This document shows, piece after piece, positions 43,767 through 54,015 of a stretch of 64,000 bases of DNA; within the stretch, counting starts at the first letter, position 1; each line of letters begins with the position of its first letter. Source of the stretch: Eunapius fragilis (taxonomy: Eukaryota > Porifera > Demospongiae > Spongillida > Spongillidae); assembly GCA_963681505.1 (NCBI GenBank), contig OY811974.1, forward strand, positions 7,096,667 through 7,160,666. Reading direction: 5' to 3'. A program made the translations under genes and the position numbers. Under the pieces are notes generated by a model. It was not told the origin of the DNA, searched no databases, and saw nothing but the letters and a program-made list of their open reading frames with translations.

Positions 43767-44564
43767 CTCTCATTGGGCATACACCCTGGTCCAAAACACA
43801 CCTTGCTGCCTTCCATTTTCTTGTTATGCGACCGGAATTCCGAATTTTTCCATTTTTGATTGAAGCGCGTGCGTGTGGCTGCATTTGGATATGGTCGAGG
43901 ATATAGTAGTAATAGAAGACCTTTGATCACAACCCTGACCTCATCATATCCTACCTCAATTGAAGCGATATAATTTACTATGCCTTCAACTTCAGCTGCT
44001 TCGAAGACATAGCATATCACAATAGCCAATTTAACTACCGTGACACAGCACAACCACCAGGTGCAGCACCAGCAACAGCATTTACGAGCCGTGATGGCGA
44101 AACCAGTCAATAACTTAGTAACTCTCAGTGCTTCAAATCGCTGCATGATTATAGTGTATTGCAACTATTTCTTTCCAATTAAAAATTTATACTTGTGGGT
44201 ACGTTTACTCACAAAAGTGTTTTACATAGGCCTAGTTATCATGCGTATAAGTACTAGTCGGGCGCCCTACATACCCGACCAGTTAGTAATAGTAGTAGTA
44301 TAAAGGCCCTCCCGACTGTGTCGTCACGTACCGTACAGGTTGGTCCATAGCTGTCTACAGATGGGAGCAATATGTCATTGTATAATGGTACAGGATGTAA
44401 ACAAGTAATATCAGACAGTAGTTACATCCTGTACCTGACTGTACAAACTGCATTGTACCTATATGTCATCCCTCTCGACCCCGTACCAAGTTGTATTACA
44501 ATAATGTACCAACATGAAATAATATACGGGCCTGTACCGACGTGATAACTTTTGGTTGTGTAGA

Positions 44565-46215
44565 GCTATGCTAAACATACCGTAATAATGGCGTCATTAA
44601 ACTCATTATCTTAGTGCATTGTTTGGAGCCACTGTTTGCACAATCAGAATGAAATGCAGCAACATGGAGGGTCTAGGTATGTAGACAGACCCTTTCTGTA
44701 CACATCCGTACCTAAATCAGATGCAGACAGTTTTTTTACTCTGCGGGGAAGTGTTTCTATTGTACGCGTGTGTAATTGGTTTGAGAGACAACTATTGGTC
44801 TGATTCAAAGTGTTTGCGTCTGGAAGTTTTTCGAGACTTTCCACACCATCCAACATTACGTACTGACATTGTTCTATAATCAAGATACATTTCAAAGTGG
44901 CTCTGTTATAATCTTACTAGTTTTTTGAGCACAAACAGTATGAATATTTTACGGTAGACTGGGATATGACACAATGCTGTCTTGGGAGAAATGTTTTTCT
45001 TGGTAGTGTAGATGCACATTATTGCATTCAAAGTCTATGCAATTGTTCAAAGCTCATAGTTGGCTGTACTTTGTACCTCCCGCTTAGACCTGACTTAGTG
45101 ACACACACCCCCCCACACACACACTACATGCATGTAAATATAATGGTGAAGTTTTATGAAGGCATATCCATCAAGTGAAATTACATACGTTTGTCCATTA
45201 ATTCCTTCTCACACATACACACAGACGCACACACATGGCACACAGCTATATGCATGCACAGGAATACAGGGGAAAAACAGAATTATTTATAATATTTGTT
45301 ATATAAATCCTCCTTAAGAAATGTTTTTAGAGCCACTGAGAGCTAGCTGGTTGTGCATGGTGCCAGCAGCATGGTTGTGTACATCTGGTTGAGGAGCCAT
45401 GCAGAGCTGGTTGTGTAGCCAGGATTGGTTGTGGGGCCAGAGATGGTTGTGGGGCCAGAGATGGTTGTGGGGCCAGAGATGGTTGTGGGGCCAGAGATGG
45501 TTGTGGGGCCAGAGCTGTGGAGCCAGAGCTGGTTGTGGAGCCAGGGCTGGTTGAGCTGGTTGTGGTGTCAGAGCTGGTTGTGGGGCCAGAGCTGGTTATG
45601 GGGCCAGGGCATGGAGCTGGGGCTGGTTGTGGAGCTCTTTGCGCTAATGGAGCAGGGTAGAAACTTGCAGCTCTCATAAATCTTTAAGGAAATGGGTGTG
45701 AAGTTGGGTCCCCGTGTCAGCAAAGATTTGACTTTTCCACCAAATGTAAAAGGGCAGCAAGCAAAAATGGGTGGATGACTTCAACTCTAAATCACTGGTG
45801 GTTGGAGAATATTTTTACAGGTAGCAATATGGCTGCACTCCGTAGTAGCTGTTAGGGTTAAGGCACAGAGTGTACCACCCAAGTTCAATGTCAGTCATTG
45901 TATTGTCCACTGAGGGGAAGGCAGCAACTACAGCCGGGTGGTTGCTACCTAGATTGCAGGGACCAATAATAAGCCCTGGCTACCATTGGGTTGTACTGCA
46001 TTCCAAACTATTATGCTGGAAAAGGTTAGGTGGTTCTTGGGGTAGAAGCCCTGAGGGTGTATCATGTATGTATATCATGATTATATATATGATAAAATGC
46101 TATATGTGCATACCGATGGGGGATGTGAGTTGGAATTAGTATGCACTATAGTGTACAGTTTTTAAGATGCAAGGAATTAATAATTTTCACTTTCTTTGTG
46201 ACCTCACTCATTTCG
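44565..46215. other. No recognised gene; 18-bp minisatellite inside
   Basis: An 83-codon minus frame at 44644-44895 (SLEKLPDANTLNQTNSCLSN...) has balanced composition but no known motif. Small CA patches lie near 45100-45125 and 45210-45240. Confidence 0.4.
45427..45625. repeat. Minisatellite, 18-bp unit, about ten copies
   Basis: GGTTGTGGGGCCAGAGAT is repeated; the first five or six copies are nearly identical, then degenerate. As 18 is a multiple of 3, a minus-strand frame encodes SLAPQP repeats inside a 116-codon ORF (45327-45677). There is no other evidence of a gene. Confidence 0.9.
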
Positions 46216-46309
46216 GTTTAGCATATCTTTAGCCTGCAACATTGTTGTCAGATCAATTTGTACTTAAATATTGTCAATAGAGAGGAGAACACAAAAATGA
46301 TTCATTTAA

Positions 46310-47585
46310 TCATAGATCGACCATAATGTGTTAAACGCTATGTTAAACCGGTTTAACATTTATAAAAATCATGATTGGATATTATAAACAGCGTGCATGA
46401 TTAACAGATTATATACAGCACTCAGGGAAGTCCCAGTTACATTGAATATCTACAGCAAAGTATGTTTTACAATGCATTCAAGTACTTCAATAGTTCTTCA
46501 AACCTTCCACGCGAAATGCCAAATCGACTCCCAAACTTTAATGCAGGAAATATACCATCAACTGTGCTCCAGAGATCTCTTCATCTGTTTGTTGTACATG
46601 TGAGTGCATATATGATGCCCAGCAGATTCCAAAACTCAACTTCATCCATGATCTTCTTCTTTGACAGCATTGCTTTAGCACACCATGTGATGATATCTGG
46701 TAGCAACTGTGAAGGAAAGGACATACATGTAGGATGACTGAGAGGAAGCCAATCCATTACTACAGGCCCAAAGAAGCTTGGCACTATAACATGGATGAGT
46801 TCTGGAATCTTCAACAACACCTTGAGTGACTTGCCATTGAACACCATGACACGTACTACTCAGCTCTGAACTACCTGCTGACTCCTGTCCATTACTAGTA
46901 CCAGCTACCTCCCCTTGAATATCAGTTGTTTCACCTATTTCCAAATTGGCACCATCCTCTTCCTCTCTATCCCTATCTGTTGTCTCATTGAGAACGCGGG
47001 ACTCACATGCGATCGAGATGTTAGGCTCGTCTTCGTTGCCATTTGCCACCACATTGGTATGCACTGTTGAAGCAGTGTTTAATCCTGACAAATCCACACC
47101 ATCAGCATCATCATTTTCATTTTCATAAGAGTCCTCAACCCGCAAGGTTAAGGCCCTGGCACTCAAATCTACCTTCTTTTTCAAGAAGTTCACCCACCAT
47201 TTTCTACCTCTGCCAATAGCAACCTGCTGCAAAAAAATACCAAAAAAATTACTGCTTTTCCAGTTGGCCCCGTACAACGCTGCAGCAGCACATTTTCCGA
47301 TCACAACCTTCACAAGGGCACTTACCTTAGCTCTGACAAACAACACTCTCACCATCGCTAAATAGGCCAGACATCTGATTGATGAACAAACTTGTTGAAA
47401 AACGAGGATAACCAGTAGTGAGTATGGAAAAGTAACTTCTGGCACTCTAAGCTTGTTAGATGTGAAACGCAATGACTATTTTAAATCATCCTCAAGCATT
47501 CATAATACAGGCATAGCCAGCAGTTGTATCGCGTTAAACTGGTTTAACGGTTTTTTAAACCAGTTTAACACAGGTCAATCTATGA
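46310..47585 (-). mobile_element. piggyBac-like deletion derivative with TTAA target duplication
   Basis: TTAA lies at 46306-46309 and 47586-47589. Termini are TCATAGATCGACC and, complemented, TCATAGATTGACC, each followed by AACCGGTTTAAC- or AACTGGTTTAAC-type subterminal words. The right arm of R1 near 56255-56280 has a single uninterrupted TTAA at this site. TTAA duplication together with a piggyBac-like coding relic supports the assignment. Confidence 0.85.
46480..47472 (-). pseudogene. piggyBac-like transposase, 5' part only, broken
   Basis: Upstream minus-strand residues include GRGRKWWVNFLKKKVDL and a long acidic region (YENENDDADGVDL, DREEEDGANLEIGE) typical of the disordered N-terminus. 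Further downstream, IMDEVEFWNLLGIIYALTCT continues past one TGA into RDLWSTVDGIFPALKFGSRF and GISRGRFEELLKYLNAL, matching the 'W..dGi...fGsrfGMsr.RFeeil..L' block at the start of the piggyBac catalytic region. The catalytic Asp-bearing domain is absent because the element ends near 46310. A Lys/Gln segment (FLQQVAIGRG) probably contains an intron boundary. It cannot be active. Confidence 0.7.
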
Positions 47586-47803
47586 TTAAATAACTTCTTA
47601 CCACACACCATGAATTGGGTCATGAAGTATGATATATATATATATATGGGACAGTTCACGCGAAACTGGCGTATCACGTTTATATATATAAAGTTATAAA
47701 AATGATTCACTTTGAAATCGCTACATCTCCCGAACCGTTAATGCTATTGACTTCCTATTTTCAACACTTCATACTACATCATTTCTCTCTGGTAAAATAA
47801 ATT

Positions 47804-49322
47804 TTGGGCTCTTGCATTAGCTTCGTGCCAGTGTTGCAACGTCCGATACCCCTTGGGGCTCAAACCGGCCATATCTTTCGGCAGGACATGTCAATTAACT
47901 TCAAATTCGGTTTATACGCAGAGGGGTCCTGTACCTATCGATTTGTCCTGTTCGTTAATTTTTACTTGATCCGTTACGGAGATACAGCTGTGCAAAGTAA
48001 TTGCACATTTCTCGTTCATTTCGCGCCATTAACCTACTCCAACCTGGTTCCCGCTACTCCGAGCACATGAATATACAATAACCTCCCGTGCCCATGCCAC
48101 TACGTGTACAACTGAAGTGCCACCGTTGTTCGTACAAACGTCAGTGGTTCTCTTCTATAACAAACAAGATTCGTTAAGCGATCAAAATGCGTGGGATTCA
48201 GCTACCATCACCATACAAAACACGGTACGTACTACCAGTACCGATACGCGCGCACAACAATATGTGTCCCTGTCGATTCGGTCATACTCTTTGGGTGTCA
48301 CTCATTGCGTGGCCATTTATAGGCTCACAACCTATGATAGTACGTCAGAGCCATGATGTAAAGTGCACGGTGTATCAGCTAGGCTATGGGAGAGACGTGG
48401 TCGAGTTAAAGACACATGCAGCGCAGCTATGCTGGAACATGTAACCCTTCCTTATTGTCGGGATTTGCGTTCTGCTGGCACATATGTTTTAAACGCCCAC
48501 CGTTTTTCATTTCATCTGCATGGCTGGCACACACACACCCATGAACCAACACATACACACGTCTCACGTCACACTTATACACACTCTTTCCACTACCAGT
48601 ATTCTTTCCCCTTGCTGTACACCCTGTAAATAGTTATGTGCTACATGGATTCACACATAAGCTTTGTCTATTTTGGTTATGTACAGTGCTTTGACTGGCT
48701 TACTATCCAACCCTCTTTCTCAATTACTTATATTCTGACTGATGTGTTTTTCACGTGTGTAACTGGATTGTGTGTTTTATACACAGTGGTATAGGAGCAT
48801 GGGGGCAAAGGCCCCCCTCCCAACCCCTCCCCCCATTGGTTGTATGTACTGGATTAATGTGTTGTACGTACTGGACTATTTGTTCCTGTCTCACAGTACC
48901 TGTCACATCATGACGTACCATGCCTCATGTCCCATATTCCATTACATGCATCCATTTACACACTCACACACTCATACAGACACAACACTCACAACTATCC
49001 CATGCCAATCACTATAAATGCTGAAGCTATGAGTGTGTACCATTGAGAGGTTTAAAAAGACTTAGGACTTACTATTTATTACCTTCCTTTGTTATATAAA
49101 ATTTCCAGGGCCCTGATCTTTATCTTTCGGGATAAAGCAGGAATAATATTCCTGCCAGGCTTATGTACAAAAGTATGTTTACAGGGTGGTAGATCTACAT
49201 GTAATATCACAATAGCACAGATTCCTAGAAGGGGCCCATGTATAATGCTATACATACACACGCACGCGCACACGCACACACACACACACACACACACATA
49301 CACACAAACCAGTGCTACTTAG
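47804..49322 (+). other. Left-arm open frames of the palindrome (probably non-coding)
   Basis: Frames at 47804-48070, 48117-48356 and 48772-49017 have same-length mirror counterparts at 55202-55468, 54916-55155 and 54253-54498 with nearly identical translations. Conservation reflects arm identity, not selection. No domain is recognised. Confidence 0.6.
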
Positions 49323-49682
49323 AAATAGTGGTTCTGGTGGGCATGACTGTCAGTTTGCTATGACCAGATGCAAAGCCACCCATGGAAGTCACCCATGGAA
49401 TATTGACTCTCATGTGATGGTGGCAAATAGATAGGCTAACGCCTTTGTGTTTAGGACTCTGCCATTAAGAGACATATGGTCACATACCCACCTGAGGATC
49501 AGAGCAGTTGGTGTCATTTTTTTTTTGGATCTGGGGCAGTGCTGCTTCCAAACATGTTACAGACCTGTGAGTTCCATAGGCTTTTGCATTTGGTCATATG
49601 TGTAGCAACAAACTTGACAGTCATCCTCACCTGAAACACTAATTCTTCTTGTTAGTAGCATTGGAATTATCAGTGTGCATGT

Positions 49683-49683
<1 letters not shown>

Positions 49684-49731
<48 letters not shown>

Positions 49732-49740
49732 TGTGTGTGA
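49684..49740. repeat. (TG)n microsatellite in left arm
   Basis: The counterpart in the right arm is (CA)n at 53535-53575. Their lengths differ, which argues against a simple assembly copy. Confidence 0.9.
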
Positions 49741-50798
49741 TGTGAGTGTTTGTGTGTGTGTAGCATTGGAACCTTTCTTTCTTGGAGGATGTGCAATTTA
49801 TTTTTGTAATATGTTGACAAGGATTGTACAGTACGTAAGTACTACCAGTACCGATACGCGTGCATAACATCATGTAGAAATTGTGTCCCTGTTGATTTGG
49901 TCATACACTTTGGGTGCCACTCATTGCGTGGCCATTTATAGGTTCACAACCTATAACAATACGTCAGAGCCATGATATCTAGTGCACGGTGTATCAGCTT
50001 GGCTATGGGAGAGGCATGGTCGAGTTAAAGACACATGCGGGCTGGAACACATGTAACCCTTCCTTATTATGCGTTCTGCTGGCACATATAACACCCACCA
50101 TTTTTCATTTCATCTGCACGGCTGGCACACACACCCATGAACCACACCCATGAACATACACACGTCTCATGTCATGACTATTCACACTCTTTCCACCATA
50201 AGACACTATTCTTTTCCCCTTGCTGTAAACCCTGTAAATTGTTATGTTGCACAGAACATAACAATTTACATGTGCTACATAGATTCACTCATATGCTTTG
50301 TCGATTTGAACTTTTTTTTCTATATCTTTCGGTTACAGTGCTTTCACTGGCCTATCTCTTTCTCAACTATTTTTGTTATGTTTATATTCAGATTCATTCT
50401 CTTTATGTTTGGTCCTACATGTGCAAGTAACATTACCTTCGATTCTTTTGTGGTCATAATTGTATCAGCACAAAATGGTAGTATGTCTTGTCAGACTCAT
50501 GCCCTCCACGGTATGCTCATATCCCATGGCCTCCTCTACATGGTCATGTCCAAAGGACTCCATGTCACTGATGTGATGTATTTCACACATGCAACTGGAC
50601 TGTGTGTTGCATGGATTGGGCTGGTGTCAGTGAGGATCACGGGGGTCATGGGGGCAAATGTCACAATACATTTGTCAAAGGCCCCAGTGAGGCTCCACTA
50701 TACATGTCCCATATACCATTCACTGCACTCAAATTGGGAGGGTTTTAAAGACTCCTCTATTTCAGCTGATAGTGGTCATGAAAGAGTTGGAATGATGG

Positions 50799-50832
50799 GG
50801 GTGGGGGGGGGGGGGGGGGGGGGGGGGGGGGG
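50799..50832. repeat. Poly-G run in palindrome centre
   Basis: About 30 consecutive G interrupt the 258-codon frame 50150-50926, which is judged non-coding. Confidence 0.95.
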
Positions 50833-51089
50833 CTCACCATCAAGGTGCTCTTGTATATATACTAGTCCTGAAGCTTCATGTGTAAGTAAAATACCAACTC
50901 AGTACTGCGGGTATACCCATGGGTAAATAGAAGCCGTGTCAGTGAATGCTCTCTGTATAAACTCTACAGTGGCCCAGTCTTTCCAAATCTTGAGATAGGC
51001 TAAGCAATAGTATTCACTGCCATTATGCAAGGCTTCCCCCATCTGTCCACAAGTAGCTTGCACAAAAAATAAAAGGTACCAATGCTATA

Positions 51090-51091
<2 letters not shown>

Positions 51092-51164
<73 letters not shown>
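51092..51164. repeat. (CA)n microsatellite in palindrome centre
   Basis: Pure CA repeats of about 72 bp in the unique central segment. Confidence 0.97.
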
Positions 51165-51166
<2 letters not shown>

Positions 51167-51562
51167 CACACACAATGGTAGCTTTGAAAACGCTTAGCAA
51201 GCTGCGTTTGGACCTCCACCAATGGTAGCCCCTATATGTTGGTACAAGGCCACCAATGGATGCATGCTACTTGCTCCACCACATCAGTGCTTCCATCCCC
51301 ACCTGTTTCACATGGGATTCCCCACCCACTTCACAGCAGGTGCCCCTTGCTCCTCCACATCAGGGCACCCCCTCTTCCATAGATGTCACACTTCGACGTA
51401 GGGATCTCCTTCCCCCCTTTTACCATTCCATCCAGGAGACACCCCCCCCCCCCCCCCCCCACCTCCTCCACACAGTATACCCCTCCTAAACAGTGTAACA
51501 CCACTAATGGTCTTATTTCAAAATAGTTATGTTCTATCTCATGAAGAAAAAGAATTGATGGA

Positions 51563-51767
51563 ACAAGTAATAAAAACATTAAGTTGGTATATATGATTGA
51601 CAGGCAATAGAGGAAATATGTTATATTTAGCACATTTGTAGGACATTATGTTGTTCAACTGTGTGCGTATTACATTTCCCCTTAGTAGACCCTTGTTTTC
51701 TTCCTTTTGCCTTCCAATCCTATATGCCATCAATTTTCTCATAGAGAATGTCTTTATTACTTGTATG
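51563..51767. mobile_element. Diverged copy of the 30.7-kb hairpin MITE
   Basis: ACAAGTAATAAAAACATT at the left and ATAGAGAATGTCTTTATTAC at the right, with TTTAGCACAT and AGACCCTTGTTTTCTTCCTT between, match 30723-31006 in order. Arms are eroded, so it is older than the 30.7-kb copy. Confidence 0.7.
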
Positions 51768-51839
51768 CAAGGCTTCCATCTCTAGGTGAGCAGATCTAGA
51801 AGTAGCTTGTCAACACATCACAAAAAATAAATTGCAAAA

Positions 51840-53535
51840 GAAAGATTCCAATGCTACGTAGACATACACCATACACTCACATACACAAATACACACACAC
51901 ACACACACACACACACGGAAATTTCAATGCTCCTTAGGATTAGTGGTCCTTATGAGGATGGCTGTCAAGTTTGCTACACATACGACCAAATGCAAAAGCC
52001 TATGTAAATCACCTGTAACATCTTTGGGAGCAGCACTGCCCCAGATCCAAAAACAGACGTAAAATATGACACCAAGTGCTGTGATCTTCAGAGGGTTTGT
52101 GACAGTGTGTCTCATTAATTGCAGAGTCCTAAACATAGCCTATCTATTTGCCACAATCTCATGTAAATCAACATTCCATGGGTGACTTCCATGGGTGGCT
52201 TTGCATCTGGTCATAGCAAACTGACAGTCATACCCACCAGAACCACTAATTCTAAGTAGCACTGGTTTGTGTGTGTACGTGTAGTGAGTGTGTGTATGTA
52301 TGTGTGTGTGTGTGTGTGTGTGCATGTGCGTGTGTATGTATAGCATTATACATGGGCCCCTTCTAGGAATCTGTGCTGTTTATCTTTTGTGATATTACTT
52401 GTAGATCTACCACTCCGTAAGAGGGGCTTTAGTAGACCTACTTTTGTATATACGCCCGCGGCAGGAATATTATTCCTGCTTTATCCCAAAAGACAAAGAT
52501 CAGGGCCCTGGTATAACAAAGGATGGTAATAAATAGTAAGACATAAGTCTTTTTAAACCTCTCAATGGTACACACTCAGAGCTTCAGCATATATAGTGAT
52601 TGGCATGGGATACATGTAGTTGTGAGTGTTGTGCATATATGAGTTTGTGAGTGTGTAAATGGATGCATGTAATGGAATATGAGACATGAGGCATGGTACG
52701 TTATGATGTGGCAGGTACTGTGAGACAGGAACAAATCGTCCAGTACATAACACATTTATCCAGCACATACAACCAATGGGGGTAGGAGTTGGGAGGTGGG
52801 CCTTCCTCTGAAAAAATTGTTGGGACTTTGCCTCCATAGCCTCCATGCTCCTATACCACTATGTATAGAACACACAATCCAGTTACACACGTGAAAAACA
52901 CATCAGTCAGAATACAAATAGTTGAGAAAGAGGGTTGTATAGTAGGCCAGTGAAAGCACTGTAACTGAAAGACATAGAAAAAAAGTTCAACTAGACAAAG
53001 CTTAAAAGTGAATCAATGTAGCGCATAACAATTTACAGGGTGTACAGCAAGGGGAAAAGAATAGTGGGGGAAAGAGTGTGTATAAGTGTAACGTGAGACG
53101 TGTGTATGTGTTGGTTCATGGGTGTGTGTGTGCCAGCCATGCAGATGAAATGAAAAATGGTGGGCGTTTAAAACATATGTGCCAGCAGAACGCAAATCCC
53201 GACAATAAGGAAGGGTTGCATGTGTTCCAGCCTAGCTGCGCTGCATGTGTCTTTAACTCGACCACGCCTCTCCCATAGCCTAGCTGATACACCATGCACT
53301 AGATATCATGGCTCTGACGTACTGTTATAGGTTGTGAGCCTATAAATGGCCACGCAATGAGTGGCACCCAAAGAGTATGACTGAATCGACAGGGAGACGA
53401 TTTCTACATGATGTTGTGAGCACGTATCGGTACTGGTAGTACATACTGTACAATCCTTGTCAACACATTACAAAAATAAATTGCACATCCTCCAAGAAAG
53501 AAAGGTTCCAATTTCCAATGCTACACACACAAACA

Positions 53536-53560
<25 letters not shown>
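51840..53560. repeat. Inner tandem unit of the right palindrome arm
   Basis: This about 1.65-kb block is a diverged direct copy of 53500-55050. Landmarks GATTAGTGGT, CCATGGGTGGCTTTGCATCT, ACATGGGCCCCTTCTAGGAA and GGCATGGGATA recur in the same order. Confidence 0.85.
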
Positions 53561-53578
<18 letters not shown>

Positions 53579-53932
53579 ATTCCAATGCTACTTAGGATTA
53601 GTGGTTCTGGCGAGGATGACTGTCAAGTTTGCTACACTTATGACCAAATGCAAAAGCCTATGGAACTCACAGGTCTGTAACATGTTTGGAAGCAGCACTA
53701 CCCCAGATCCAAAAAAAAATGACACCAACTGCTCTGATCCTCAGGTGGGTATGTGACCATATGTCTCTTAATGGCAGAGTCCTAAACACAAAGGCATTAG
53801 CCTATCTATTTGCCACCATCACATGAGAGTCAACATTCTATGGGTGACTTCCATGGGTGGCTTTGCATCTGGTCATAGCAAACTGACAGTCATACTCACC
53901 AGAACCATCATTTCTAAGTAGCACTGGTTTGT

Positions 53933-53934
<2 letters not shown>

Positions 53935-53989
<55 letters not shown>

Positions 53990-54015
53990 CGTGTGCGTGT
54001 GCGCGTGCGTGTGTA
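53935..54015. repeat. (TG)n microsatellite in right arm
   Basis: The mirror counterpart at 49258-49310 is shorter. Confidence 0.9.

Larger units (their letters stand above)
42100..44562. mobile_element. 2.46-kb terminal-inverted-repeat element with GTAC-rich subterminal repeats
   Basis: The ends are TACACAACGAAAAGTT and, complemented, TACACAACCAAAAGTT. Both subterminal regions carry many GGTACA/TGTACC words (for example 42122, 42191, 42206 and 44333, 44388, 44432, 44532). Dispersed subterminal motifs of this type are typical transposase-binding regions. Minus-strand coding remnants fill the centre. No target duplication was resolved. Superfamily unknown. Confidence 0.6.

Noticed and set aside
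45327-45677. 116-codon minus-strand ORF with SLAPQP repeats
   Set aside because: An 18-bp minisatellite keeps frame by length. The flanking residues show no domain, splice signal or signal peptide.
50150-50926. 258-codon ORF in the palindrome centre
   Set aside because: It crosses arm sequence and a 30-base poly-G run. Composition is that of translated non-coding DNA and no domain is present.
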